Below the pieces are notes generated by a model. That model saw nothing but the letters and a program-made list of their open reading frames with translations, did no database searches and was not told where the DNA came from. Below are positions 19,792-30,180 of a DNA stretch of 64,000 bases, in pieces. Origin of the DNA: Promethearchaeota archaeon (GTDB lineage: Archaea > Asgardarchaeota > Lokiarchaeia > Sigyniarchaeales > SOKP01); the NCBI GenBank assembly GCA_008080735.1, contig SHMW01000007.1, positions 21,315 to 85,314 of the forward strand, in the 5' to 3' direction. Every line of letters begins with the position of its first letter. The first letter of the stretch is position 1. Position numbers and translations under genes: made by a program.

Positions 19792-20616
19792 TTATAACTC
19801 ATCTCCGAGAAGTTTTCTTAATAATGTCTCATAATCTTCAATGAGAAACTGTTCGAGAAACGCATTGTTATGAGCATGAATGAGCGCGATGAGAACTTCC
19901 TTTAGGTTTTTTGCTTTTTTTACATACTTTACAAGATTTTCTGGAGAAATTTCCCTATCAAATTCTCTTGTGGCTTCTTCGAATCCAAAATTTTCTCTTG
20001 GTGGCAACGAATCGAAAAATCCAAACGCCGTATATCCTTCAAATTGGAAAAATACAAAAAACCTTGATTTGATAGATTTTATAATATTTGTAAGATATAC
20101 TGAGGGATATAATTCTCCCAGAATAAGCTCATCATCTTGTTGGATTACGAAGTAGGGTGAGATCGGAGAGACTTGCTTTCCATACATTTCTTTAGGGGGC
20201 AATGAGATAAAAGGAAGTTTTTCGGAAATTATCGCCCATAAATCTTCTCGCTTTTTTTCAAGTAGAATTTCCTTTACCTCTTGATATGCATAATAAAAAT
20301 CTGATTGTAATGATAATAAAGAACTAAGATATACGGAAAGAGAAGCGAAGGTTGCCTCTAAAAGTGGGCGTCTTCCACTGTCCTTTGCTGAGGGTTTCGC
20401 TGCTCCTTTCCAAGCTCTTAAAGCAGAGTAAGCAAATCCTTGGACGTCGAAGAACCCGCCACTCAGAAAGATAAATGAAGGAGATTCTCCTTCCTCGTCA
20501 GTGAGAATCTCGCTGGCTTTTTCAGTTAAAGCGTTCTCCAAATCGTCAACATTATACTCACTATGTATTTTCGGCATAATTAAGTATGTATCATCTTTTT
20601 TCGCCAAGATAAACAC
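19792..20616 (-). CDS. Hypothetical protein paired with GTPase gene
   Basis: 274-aa ORF directly upstream of the GTPase on the same strand. Confidence 0.55.
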   Translation of the reverse strand: MFILAKKDDTYLIMPKIHSEYNVDDLENALTEKASEILTDEEGESPSFIFLSGGFFDVQGFAYSALRAWKGAAKPSAKDSGRRPLLEATFASLSVYLSSLLSLQSDFYYAYQEVKEILLEKKREDLWAIISEKLPFISLPPKEMYGKQVSPISPYFVIQQDDELILGELYPSVYLTNIIKSIKSRFFVFFQFEGYTAFGFFDSLPPRENFGFEEATREFDREISPENLVKYVKKAKNLKEVLIALIHAHNNAFLEQFLIEDYETLLRKLLGDEL

Positions 20617-20882
20617 AACCTTTAGTGTTAATAGAGTTTATATTTACATTTAATAATACTTTATTGATTTTAAAGAACTTGTATTATTTTGATTAAACAT
20701 AATAATATTATATAAGAAGAATAAAAGCAACTCTATTTAATTTTTATTATCATAATAAAGAATCTAAAACGATTTGCAGCATACCTAAAGCCTTAAAAAA
20801 TCGGAAGCTTAGCATTCACTCATAGTGAAATTTTGAGGGATATTTTTAATTCTAAGTGAGGAGTATGATTAGCATTAAAAAA

Positions 20883-21455
20883 TTAGGTTTCTATCAATTC
20901 TTTCACTTTTTCAGTGATTAAGTCGTAATTTTTTATTGATTTGAGATTATTTACAAGTATTCGCTCGATAATGTCGGTATTCTTAAAATATTGATATTCG
21001 AGAGATAAGTCGGGGTTATTTTCTTTAATTTCCAATAATGCGCCTTTTAAGAATGTTTTGATAAATTTTTCCGAGGTCTCTTGAATGTGGAGATCCTCGG
21101 GGTTCAAGAATTTAATCTCGACTTTATTCATATCAACTAAATTTAATATTGCTAAGAGCTCATCTTTTTGATCTTTATTACAGAATATTTTTCGTTTTAT
21201 CTTCGTACCTTTCATTTTTTCTTCCGGAACAGACTCTGTAAAATAATCATCTGCGGTTTTTGATAAGATTTGATCTGCACTCTTAAATGACTTATCAGAG
21301 ATAACGGTATTGAGATCGTTTAGTATTTCCCGAATTTCTTCAATTTCTTCTTTTAATTCTTCAAGTTGTTCTTTCTTTTTATAATAGAGTTCGCGAAGAG
21401 CAGAAAGCACTTTTGTAAGATGTTCCATCTCGTTATTTTTTTCTTGAGGCAACAT
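20883..21455 (-). CDS. Hypothetical coiled-coil protein
   Basis: N-terminal charged coiled coil (YYKKKEQLEELKEEIEEIREIL). Confidence 0.55.
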   Translation of the reverse strand: MLPQEKNNEMEHLTKVLSALRELYYKKKEQLEELKEEIEEIREILNDLNTVISDKSFKSADQILSKTADDYFTESVPEEKMKGTKIKRKIFCNKDQKDELLAILNLVDMNKVEIKFLNPEDLHIQETSEKFIKTFLKGALLEIKENNPDLSLEYQYFKNTDIIERILVNNLKSIKNYDLITEKVKELIET

Positions 21456-21556
21456 TATCAGTGAATATCCTTTAGTTAAATTAAAAATTTAATTATTTAT
21501 AAAAATACACTTGTAACAAAATAAGTAATTTATGAATAATTTTACCAGTTGATGCT

Positions 21557-22423
21557 ATGAAAAAAACAATGATAATAACGCCCAAACCAGAAGACCCCGA
21601 AGTTCAACTCTTAACGCATGAATTACAGCAAAGAGGATATGAAGTCATTCATTTCATTCCCGCAAACGTAAGAGCTAATATTTACCACTTCCACGAACGA
21701 TTTGAGGATCTTAATCCTCATGCAGCATTGGTACGGGGATTCGGTGCTGCCGCCACGCAAAAGATCTTTTTTCGCCTTGATTTACTAAGTGCAATGGAAG
21801 AGCTTGGAATGCGTTTGATAAATTCCCGTGAATCGTTAGAGATCGCCAGCGATAAGTTCCTCTCGTCAATCTTTCTACAAAACCATCAAATCCCCACACC
21901 AGAAACAATTATTTGTGAAGAAGCCGAGGATGCACTAAAAGGATTTGAAGAATTAGGGGGTGATGTTATTTTGAAACCATTATACGGGTCCAAGGGGATT
22001 GGCATCACTCGTTTAAATGATAGAGCATTTGCTGAGAATGTGATCTATGCATTAAGTGAGCTTAATGAAGTATTCTATTTACAAGAATTTGTGGAACACA
22101 ATAACAGGGACATACGTGTTCTCGTGTTGGGAGATAGAGCTGTTGCTGGGATGTACCGCATAAGTGATAATTGGAAGACCAACATCTATGCAGGGGCTAC
22201 CATGGAACCTATTGAATTAAACAGCGAATTGATAAAGCTTTCAATTAATGCGGCTCAAGCCGTAAAAACGGAAATCGCCGGAGTTGACATTATTGAAAGT
22301 GAGGAGGGGTATCAAGTACTTGAAGTTAATTCGATACCTGGATTTACGGCGCTTCAGAAAGTCACAGATATAGATTTGACAAAGGAAATAATCGATTACT
22401 TTCTAATCCATGCTATAGAATAA
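21557..22423 (+). CDS. RimK/MptN-type ATP-grasp ligase
   Basis: DVILKPLYGSKGIGITRL, YLQEFVEHNNRDIRVLVLGDRAVAGMYR, VLEVNSIPGF. Confidence 0.88.
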   Translation: MKKTMIITPKPEDPEVQLLTHELQQRGYEVIHFIPANVRANIYHFHERFEDLNPHAALVRGFGAAATQKIFFRLDLLSAMEELGMRLINSRESLEIASDKFLSSIFLQNHQIPTPETIICEEAEDALKGFEELGGDVILKPLYGSKGIGITRLNDRAFAENVIYALSELNEVFYLQEFVEHNNRDIRVLVLGDRAVAGMYRISDNWKTNIYAGATMEPIELNSELIKLSINAAQAVKTEIAGVDIIESEEGYQVLEVNSIPGFTALQKVTDIDLTKEIIDYFLIHAIE

Positions 22424-22477
22424 GAGTTTAATTAAAAATAAGAAATAGAGAAAGAAAATAAAAATTAGAGGTTATGT

Positions 22478-22837
22478 TTAAAGTTCATCGATTATACCGA
22501 TAAGCGAAGCGATAATCGTAAGGGCGCAAGCCCAGATTCCCGCCCCGAAAATGATTAGTAGGACGCCGAGAATGAATATGAATAACCAATGAAACGGTAA
22601 AGGGTCATCGGGTTTGATAGCAGTCAAAATAGTCGCAAAACAGACGAGTATACCGATAATTCCAATGACGACCGCACCTATTACATCTCCAAATTGAACA
22701 CCTTGATATATAGGATATAAATTAAATGAAGGCAGTCCAAAAATTGCTGCTAAGGCAAGAATAATCGTGGCAAGGCCAACGAGACCTCCTACAATCATCA
22801 AAAATTTCATTATTCCATCATTTTTATAATGTGCCAT
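22478..22837 (-). CDS. Membrane protein (~4 TM)
   Basis: 119-aa hydrophobic ORF. Confidence 0.6.
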   Translation of the reverse strand: MAHYKNDGIMKFLMIVGGLVGLATIILALAAIFGLPSFNLYPIYQGVQFGDVIGAVVIGIIGILVCFATILTAIKPDDPLPFHWLFIFILGVLLIIFGAGIWACALTIIASLIGIIDEL

Positions 22838-22978
22838 ACAAATACCCTCTTTTATTTGAAATCTGTTGTATTATTGAATTTTAAATTTTAAAGACATTTA
22901 AGATTTTCCTTCAAAGAATTTAAATCTTCTTTTTAACATTAATGTATAATCGAATATAATCCTGTATTAGAAATCTTT

Positions 22979-23533
22979 TCATTCATAGAGGCTTTTATTA
23001 ATACGTGGCAAGAGGGCACAAATCACAGCATCTTTTAATATATCAATTCGGTTGATAGCATTTTTGCTCAAATATCCTATAGCGCCATTTTCTCGCTTAA
23101 GATTTTCATTATTAGCTATTTCTCCCATGATATGTCCAATTTCTTTTTTATTGAAAAGAACTTTATTAATTACTTTTTTGGGATATTCAAATCCAATTCC
23201 CGATCCAATAGTAATTTTCCGATGTTCGTCCATAATAACGCAAAATTGAAAATCCATATAATTAGAAGGTGCTATTGGAATCTTAACTAACCCAGCTTCA
23301 ATCCCAATTCCATAATGTGGTGGACTAGCGTTAGAATCCTCTATTAGAGGGGTTAGGGCTTGTTGAGCGCGGTTTTGGGCTCCTAAAAGTATGCTGTCTA
23401 ATCCGATGGGTTGATTGGGAACATTCGATTCAGCCTCAATATAAGATACTCTAAAGTCCTCAAAATAAAGCCCAAAAGCTAGTCTTACCGCATCGATCTT
23501 AACCGGATTAAGAGATCCCACGCAAATATTCAT
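22979..23533 (-). CDS. Inosine/xanthosine triphosphatase-like (YjjX family)
   Basis: ICVGSLNPVKIDAVRLAF, SNVPNQPIGLDSILLGAQNRAQQAL, GIGIEAGL. Confidence 0.85.
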   Translation of the reverse strand: MNICVGSLNPVKIDAVRLAFGLYFEDFRVSYIEAESNVPNQPIGLDSILLGAQNRAQQALTPLIEDSNASPPHYGIGIEAGLVKIPIAPSNYMDFQFCVIMDEHRKITIGSGIGFEYPKKVINKVLFNKKEIGHIMGEIANNENLKRENGAIGYLSKNAINRIDILKDAVICALLPRINKSLYE

Positions 23534-23553
23534 ATAATTATCAAATGTGTAAA

Positions 23554-24168
23554 TTATATATTATATTTAAATAGATTCACATTAAATTCTTCTTTAAGAA
23601 TTGCGTATAATTTTTGCACAGGTAGCCCAAGAACATTCGAATAGGAACCTTTGATAGATTCTATAAATAAGCTTGCCCTCTCTCTTATTGAATATGCTCC
23701 TGCTCTTCCTTTCCATTCTCTTGTTTTGATATAATCCCATATTTCTTCATCATTCAAATTTAAAAATGTCACTTCTGTCTCATCATAATCTACAATCAGC
23801 CTATTGCTGCCAAGCTTAAGAACCGCCATACCCGTGATAAGGAGATGTGAGCGCCCCATTAATTTTTGCAAAATTGAGAATGCTTCCATATCATCTTGAG
23901 CTTTTCCCATTATATCTTGGCCTAAAACAACGACAGTGTCCGCCGCGATAATGAGAGAATTTTTATTTTCTTTTAAAACCTTTTGTTCGACAGCTAACGC
24001 TTTTTCTTTTGCTAATTTTTGAACTAGTATATAAGGATTTTTGATTTTTTCCTTATAATGAGTTTCGCTAATATTTGATGGAATTATTTTAAAAGGAATT
24101 TTAATCCTTAATAATAATGCTTTTCTATCAATTGAATGTGATGCTAAAATTATGGTTTCAATAGTCAT
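23554..24168 (-). CDS. Maf-like nucleoside triphosphate pyrophosphatase
   Basis: ILASHSIDRKALL, IIAADTVVVLGQDIMGKAQDDMEAFSILQKLMGRSHLLITGMAV, GRAGAYSIRERASLFIESIKGSYSNVLGLPV. Confidence 0.92.
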   Translation of the reverse strand: MTIETIILASHSIDRKALLLRIKIPFKIIPSNISETHYKEKIKNPYILVQKLAKEKALAVEQKVLKENKNSLIIAADTVVVLGQDIMGKAQDDMEAFSILQKLMGRSHLLITGMAVLKLGSNRLIVDYDETEVTFLNLNDEEIWDYIKTREWKGRAGAYSIRERASLFIESIKGSYSNVLGLPVQKLYAILKEEFNVNLFKYNI

Positions 24169-24323
24169 GCCCTTCTGCGTTTATTGTTTATTCTTAGTTA
24201 AGGAATTCCCAAATCTAAATGTTTTTAATTCTCCCATAAAAAACGTTTTACTTATTTGGCAAGGTCAAAAACCAAATATGATATTTAGAAAAAGAATAAA
24301 ACTATAAAATACTGAAAATATGG

Positions 24324-24617
24324 TTATCCTCCGAAATAGATATAAAGAAACGTCAAATCATCACCATCTTGTAAAGTTTTATATAAAAATTTCTCATCTC
24401 GAAAATTATGCCCGTTTACGATAATTGATAAAAATTTACTTAGTTCTTCTTTTTGGTGTTTGTCCCATATGAGCTTTGCAAATTCTTCTCCATATTTTTC
24501 TGTTAAAAAATCAATAAGTTCCTTTATAGTAATTTTTTCATCAAAATCGATTTCCTCCTTTAATTTTTCCGTAAGTTCATTAAAAGGGGGTTCGTAATTT
24601 AAATCTAATGAAATCAA
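24324..24617 (-). CDS. MoaD/ThiS/ubiquitin-like protein ending in GG
   Basis: SIIVNGHNFRDEKFLYKTLQDGDDLTFLYIYFGG: beta-grasp C-terminal half with diglycine. Confidence 0.75.
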   Translation of the reverse strand: MISLDLNYEPPFNELTEKLKEEIDFDEKITIKELIDFLTEKYGEEFAKLIWDKHQKEELSKFLSIIVNGHNFRDEKFLYKTLQDGDDLTFLYIYFGG

Positions 24618-24802
24618 TTTACCTCATCCAATTCGCTAATTTAATTTCTATTTTTAAAAGTTTGTAAAAATTTAAATTTTTTACCTAAATCAGCTATAAG
24701 TTGTTTCGCAGATTTTTTTCTAAATAATCAGTCTTTATTAAGTCCACAATAGACAAATTATAAAACTTAAGGTCATGTAATTAAATAGTTGAAGGTGAAG
24801 AT

Positions 24803-25810
24803 ATGGCAAAAGTATTTTTTGTTTCAAAAGATAATGTCCGGGATGCCTGGCTAAGCGCGATTGGGAAGGTCCTCTTCGAAGGGGATGAGATTAAAACAGA
24901 ATATGACAAACTAGAAGATCCTCCCTCTAAGGATGCAACGGTTCTAATTGAAATAAAAAAGCCCATGAGTAAACCGATTAAACGCAGAGATAAATTAGTG
25001 AAGATTAAATCCAAGTTTGGAAATTCCTACGAGGTCTACGGTTGTATGGCAGATACATATTTAATCGGTTCTATACAGAGTGGCTATATTGAAGAGATTC
25101 TGGAAGGAATTAATGATCATTTCCTCTATGAGTCTGGGTTAAGCTTTCCCTATTCTTATCATGACAGAGTTTTTAATTATGTCCCCTATTCTTTGGAGGA
25201 TACCATTCATATGAATTATGATGTGAGCATAATTGACAAAGATTCGGTTAAAAGACATCAAAAATTACATGAAACTGACAAGATTATAAAAAAGGAAGAT
25301 TCAATCATTTGGAAACTAAAGAACGGATTGGAGTTCGATCTTGGCAAGGAGATTTCTGAACAAATTGGTATTGATAAGATCCCAATAGGAATTTTGAATT
25401 TTCCGAAAGTAAACCAAATGGAGTACATCATAAATAAACTTAAAGAGAAGCCGTATAGTAGAAGGGCTCAAGCGATAACGTGGCGCCCTTTAATAGATCC
25501 ATATCATCACGATCCTCCTTGTCTCCAAAGAATCTGGATGCGAATTAAGAATGAGCGACTTATCATGCAGACTACATGGAGGAGCCGAGATCTATTCCGC
25601 GCTTGGGAAGCAAATGTGAACGGAATGATTCGATTCCAATATATGGTTGCTGATAGATTGGGGGTGGAAATGGGGCATTATTTAGATTTTAGTAATTCAC
25701 TTCACATTTATGGAAATACTATAGCGGAAATTAAAGATATTCTTACAAGAATGCGCAATAAAGATGAATTACCCGAAGAAGTTATTAGATTAATCGAGAA
25801 TAATAAATAA
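24803..25810 (+). CDS. thyA: Thymidylate synthase (ThyA-type)
   Basis: RRAQAITWRPLIDPYHHDPPCLQRIWMRI...TTWRSRDLFRAWEANVNGMIRFQYMVAD...YLDFSNSLHIYG. Confidence 0.88.
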   Translation: MAKVFFVSKDNVRDAWLSAIGKVLFEGDEIKTEYDKLEDPPSKDATVLIEIKKPMSKPIKRRDKLVKIKSKFGNSYEVYGCMADTYLIGSIQSGYIEEILEGINDHFLYESGLSFPYSYHDRVFNYVPYSLEDTIHMNYDVSIIDKDSVKRHQKLHETDKIIKKEDSIIWKLKNGLEFDLGKEISEQIGIDKIPIGILNFPKVNQMEYIINKLKEKPYSRRAQAITWRPLIDPYHHDPPCLQRIWMRIKNERLIMQTTWRSRDLFRAWEANVNGMIRFQYMVADRLGVEMGHYLDFSNSLHIYGNTIAEIKDILTRMRNKDELPEEVIRLIENNK

Positions 25811-25813
25811 AAT

Positions 25814-26569
25814 TTAGAAGATTCTTGGAAAGACTTTTTTGGTGTTTTTTTCGATTTGCGACTCTAAGACTCCTATATCAATTTTTTTTATAGCGGCAAT
25901 TTTTGCTAATACATCCTTTATCATTTTGGGAGTCCCAATCTGTCCGGAATATTTTACGGGGCCATCACTTTCCAAAAGTAAATGCTTCTGGTCGACTAAT
26001 TCTACAACCTTTTTTACAGGTGGGGAGTATGAGATTGCTGGAGTAATTGAGAAATAATACCCTCGTTCGATACCCAATTTTAACAATTCATCTGGACCAG
26101 AGTACCAATGAATATTAACTTCGGGGAGTTTATAAGAGGATAATAATTCAAAAATTTCCTTTTCCGCTCCTTTCGTATGGAGGTTTACGGGTAATGTAAG
26201 TTCTTGAGCTAAGGAAAGCATTTTTTTAAAAATCTTCGTTTGGATGGGATAAAGAGACCTATCCTTGACGAAATAGTGGTCTAAACCTATCTCACCAATG
26301 GCACATATCTTATTGCTGTTTTCCCTAATAAATTCAATTACTTTATCCAAATTTTGGTCGATTTCCTTATTCATTTTAACCTCTTCGGGATGAATTCCTA
26401 AAGCAGGATAGATCGTATCATAATTCTCAGAGATCTCTATAACTCGAGCCAAGCTCGTTTGACTCATTCCAACAGAAATAATTTTATGTACTCCCGCTTT
26501 TTTAGCGTCTGCCACTATCTCATCTAAATTAAGATACAAATTCGCATGGCAATGGATATCTACTAGCAT
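25814..26569 (-). CDS. TatD-family metal-dependent hydrolase
   Basis: MLVDIHCHANLY, AIGEIGLDHYF, LPVNLHTKGAEKE, LLLESDGPVKYSG. Confidence 0.9.
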   Translation of the reverse strand: MLVDIHCHANLYLNLDEIVADAKKAGVHKIISVGMSQTSLARVIEISENYDTIYPALGIHPEEVKMNKEIDQNLDKVIEFIRENSNKICAIGEIGLDHYFVKDRSLYPIQTKIFKKMLSLAQELTLPVNLHTKGAEKEIFELLSSYKLPEVNIHWYSGPDELLKLGIERGYYFSITPAISYSPPVKKVVELVDQKHLLLESDGPVKYSGQIGTPKMIKDVLAKIAAIKKIDIGVLESQIEKNTKKVFPRIF

Positions 26570-26699
26570 TTTTTACTTTTCGCGTTTTTTTATGATATTG
26601 CTAATGTAGGGTGTCAAATAAGCTTCTACTTAAAAATAATTTAAAAATGGAGAATTAAGTCCTCCTTGAAGGGTTTTGAGTTAGTCTACCTATAAACTA

Positions 26700-27035
26700 T
26701 TAAAAATTATTTACCTTCTCTCGTAATTGAGTAATCTGCATTACGAGTTGAAACTTTTTGCGTTTATTATAATTATTGGTTTCCAAAATATCTCTCAGAT
26801 CATTTAATTGTTTAATGAAATAATTCTTTAAATCTTCCTTGGTTACATGACCTAAAAGCTTAGGAAGGGGTTTTATTTTATCTAACTTTTTTTCTCGCAA
26901 TTGAGAAATTGCTTTTGCCATCTGTGCTTGAATTCCCTTGGAATCTGTTGATTCATTGAGTTCTAAAGAATCAAAAGAGACTTGTAATCCATCTATAAAT
27001 GCTTGAAGATCCTCGATTTCGACCTGATCAGACAT
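26700..27035 (-). CDS. Hypothetical protein
   Basis: 111-aa helical ORF. Confidence 0.5.
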   Translation of the reverse strand: MSDQVEIEDLQAFIDGLQVSFDSLELNESTDSKGIQAQMAKAISQLREKKLDKIKPLPKLLGHVTKEDLKNYFIKQLNDLRDILETNNYNKRKKFQLVMQITQLREKVNNF

Positions 27036-27187
27036 CAGTAATATATTCTTATCAATTAAAATAAATTAAATTTCTTATTTATTCTTAAGAAATTCATTAA
27101 TTTAATTTTTGTTAAATCTAGCTAAAGCCTTTTTTGTCTTTCATAAATCAAAATTAAAGAAATTTTTTTTTTTTTAACAAGAGCGGA

Positions 27188-27925
27188 TTATTGCCGACTA
27201 GCGTTATTATTATCTTTAATTCTCTGTTTTATTTGGGGTATTAATTCGGGAATTTGAGCTACGGAAGGGATGATAAAATCCGGATTATATGCTTTAAATT
27301 TTTTTTCAGAAAACACACCTGTTAAAACTCCAATAGTTATTGCGTCCACCTCTTTTCCCATCTGAATGTCTGTATGCATATCACCAACCATTACCACCCT
27401 ATTTAAAGATGTTTTCATTAATTTAGCCGCTTTAGTTATACTCTCTGGATGGGGTTTTAAATGTTTTACATCTGACCGAGTTATAATCTTCCCATCCAAT
27501 TTATTATATAGGTCAGAAAATTTAGTCAGTCTATCATCTGCCTCATCTTTGGAAGAAGTAGTCGCTATCGCATAATTATAATTATTTTCATCTAAAAAAG
27601 TGAAAAGGTCACTCACGCCATCATATAAATCTACTTTTTTATTCTCTTCTTTGAAAATTTTGGATGAAATATATAGCGCGCGTACTCTTTGAAAAAAATT
27701 CAATCCTAACTTCTTAAAAATTGCCCACATCAATTTGATTCCAAGGTTTTTTCGATTCTCTCCCTGAATAATTTCATAGGTGAGTTCTTCGATTTCTTTC
27801 TCAGTTTGTTTATCAACTTCAATATTGAAGGTTTTATAGATTTCTCTTTCTATCTTATCCCCGATTTCTGTTGAGTTTATGAGGGTTCCATCCAAATCAA
27901 ATACAAAGCTTATTCCATTATCCAT
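27188..27925 (-). CDS. HAD-family hydrolase
   Basis: VFDLDGTLINST, TTSS, KPHPESITKAAK, VVMVGDMHTDIQMG. Confidence 0.92.
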   Translation of the reverse strand: MDNGISFVFDLDGTLINSTEIGDKIEREIYKTFNIEVDKQTEKEIEELTYEIIQGENRKNLGIKLMWAIFKKLGLNFFQRVRALYISSKIFKEENKKVDLYDGVSDLFTFLDENNYNYAIATTSSKDEADDRLTKFSDLYNKLDGKIITRSDVKHLKPHPESITKAAKLMKTSLNRVVMVGDMHTDIQMGKEVDAITIGVLTGVFSEKKFKAYNPDFIIPSVAQIPELIPQIKQRIKDNNNASRQ

Positions 27926-28137
27926 ATTATGACGTCAAAATGTAGTATTTGATTAAAAAATTGCCATTCAATTAGCTAAAGAAATTTCTTACCTTTTTAT
28001 AATATTGAAAATTTAATATGTTAGTCTAAAATTTTAAAAATTTTTAATAAGCATCTAGAATAGTCTAAACTATATTTTCGTATTATTAAAATAGTAATCA
28101 TACAATAAATAACAATTCTTTCGAATATCCTGGTAGA

Positions 28138-28722
28138 ATGCCGGACTTATATAGTATAGGAATGAGATTAACTTTTATAGGAAAATTCAGAAAATTTCCG
28201 GAGCAATGGAGAAATAAATTCAATTGGGGAGATTTAGCTTTAGAAATTGGATGCGGTACTGGGGAGTGGTCTAAGATTCCGAAAGAAAAACATAAGATTG
28301 TAATAGGACTTGAAATTTCTGAAGAATTTTTAGAAACTCAATTAGATTGCAGAAAGAAAAGTGTTAATAATGATTTTTGTGACCATCTCGTATGCGCAAG
28401 CGCCGATTTTCTTCCATTTAGAAATAATTCTATTGATGTGGGCTACAGTTGTGATGTAATTCATCATATACCCATCAAAAGACAAGCAAAATTTTTTAAG
28501 GAATGTAAAAGAGTAATTAAGAAATATTATATGCCCTTGGAAATGAAATTATACGGATTTCCACTAGTTTTCACAACTATTGCTGATGAGCTCCAGAAAA
28601 GAATTTGGGGTTATGGTTATAATTATGATCGTTCAATATTCTTAAGCAGCTTTACAATAAGAAATCATACAAAAACTTTCATGTATGACTGGTTTATTGC
28701 TGAATGTAGTGAACATTTATGA
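28138..28722 (+). CDS. Class I SAM-dependent methyltransferase
   Basis: LALEIGCGTGEWSKI ... VCASADFLPFRNNSIDVGYSCDVIHHI. Confidence 0.82.
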   Translation: MPDLYSIGMRLTFIGKFRKFPEQWRNKFNWGDLALEIGCGTGEWSKIPKEKHKIVIGLEISEEFLETQLDCRKKSVNNDFCDHLVCASADFLPFRNNSIDVGYSCDVIHHIPIKRQAKFFKECKRVIKKYYMPLEMKLYGFPLVFTTIADELQKRIWGYGYNYDRSIFLSSFTIRNHTKTFMYDWFIAECSEHL

Positions 28723-28767
28723 AATAATTTCTCTATCTAATCTATATAAGCCTTCAGCTTTTCTTCA

Positions 28768-29541
28768 CTATTGATTTACAATATCATTGACTAAAACTTT
28801 AGATATTCTTTTAAGCACTTGTTTTTGAAGTCTCAAATTATGGACTCTAATTCTATCGGAAAATTCAATTTGGATAGTCTGGTTGTGATCTATATTTTGA
28901 ACCCCATATTTTTTGGTGATAAAACCTCCTTTAAGAACATATTCCCTTCGTCGAGGATGACCCGGAGCTATGGGAATGTCAAGTTCTAGTAGATTTTTTA
29001 TTAATCGACCGCGAATATTTTTGTCCCAATCTTTTTTGGGAATCGAATAAGGTATCAAAGATTTTAAATTATTAGTTCCGAATATAACATCAACATCTCG
29101 ATAACCTTTCGGACGCTTTTCAGTTTCGTAACCATGAATATCTAATAGAATTGATCTTCCAAAAGTCTGTATAGAATTGTTGACATAGTCATTTAGTTTG
29201 TTGTGATAAAGATCATAAATTTTTCCCGCCAATTCTGAGGAGCTTAAGAATGCTTTTTCTTTTTTTCTGTTGATATCTATTCGGCTTCTATGAATTTTCG
29301 AGATAACATAATATGGTTTTTTCAGCTCAGAATGTTTTTTTTTAAACGCAAGTTCAATTTCTTTTATTAATTCTTTTCCTAATTGTATTGTGTATTTATC
29401 TATTCCAAGCACTCCATTATTACGCTCAGGTATATCTTTAAGTTTGATTGTACCTCCATGTGGAATAGAAATAATCAATGGAATGGTTCCCTTTTGAAAT
29501 TCAACATAATTAGTAAAATCTGTCATGATCGTCGCAGTCAA
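28768..29541 (-). CDS. N-formylglutamate amidohydrolase-like protein
   Basis: PLIISIPHGGTIK, HRSRIDINRKKEKAF, LLDIHGYE. Confidence 0.8.
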   Translation of the reverse strand: MTATIMTDFTNYVEFQKGTIPLIISIPHGGTIKLKDIPERNNGVLGIDKYTIQLGKELIKEIELAFKKKHSELKKPYYVISKIHRSRIDINRKKEKAFLSSSELAGKIYDLYHNKLNDYVNNSIQTFGRSILLDIHGYETEKRPKGYRDVDVIFGTNNLKSLIPYSIPKKDWDKNIRGRLIKNLLELDIPIAPGHPRRREYVLKGGFITKKYGVQNIDHNQTIQIEFSDRIRVHNLRLQKQVLKRISKVLVNDIVNQ

Positions 29542-29580
29542 TAAAGAAGAATTATAAATAAAAAAAGAATTTAACTATAC

Positions 29581-30039
29581 TTACCCAAGAGTAGTATATC
29601 TCCAAATTACAAATACACCCAGCCAGAGAATCACATTTATGATGCCAAAAACGTAGTAAGGCCAAGGAGATTTATGATATCTGAAGAGTAAATGGGCAAA
29701 TACCCAAGAACTGGCCGCTCCAACCGCAACAAATATAATATCCATTACTAAGTTTTGGAGGCTATCCAATCGAAATTCAAATTTGAGTCCTAAATCATAC
29801 AAGATTGTATTTTCAAGAAGCTCCCAAAGTATTCCTATTGCAACTGTTATTATCCAGACTGCCCATAAGGGCAAGTAAACCTGGGAGGTTCCCTCTTCTT
29901 TCGACATTGGAATGGTATATAGTAGAGAAAAGAATAAGAAAATCGCAATTCCCCCACAGAGATGCCCGATTGAAAAAAAATCTATATATGATTGTCCCAC
30001 TTCACCAGGTATTTCTGCGATAAACCAATTTCCGATCAT
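29581..30039 (-). CDS. Membrane protein (~4 TM)
   Basis: 152-aa hydrophobic ORF. Confidence 0.6.
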   Translation of the reverse strand: MIGNWFIAEIPGEVGQSYIDFFSIGHLCGGIAIFLFFSLLYTIPMSKEEGTSQVYLPLWAVWIITVAIGILWELLENTILYDLGLKFEFRLDSLQNLVMDIIFVAVGAASSWVFAHLLFRYHKSPWPYYVFGIINVILWLGVFVIWRYTTLG

Positions 30040-30180
30040 TTTTTATTTGAAATTATAGATGGTAATTTTAGATTCTAATGTAAAGATTCTCTAATAAATT
30101 TGATTTAATTTCATGGATTGTATTATATATAGTTTTCAAGCATCAAATTCAAAATGATTTATTTAACTGGTTAAAATTAA

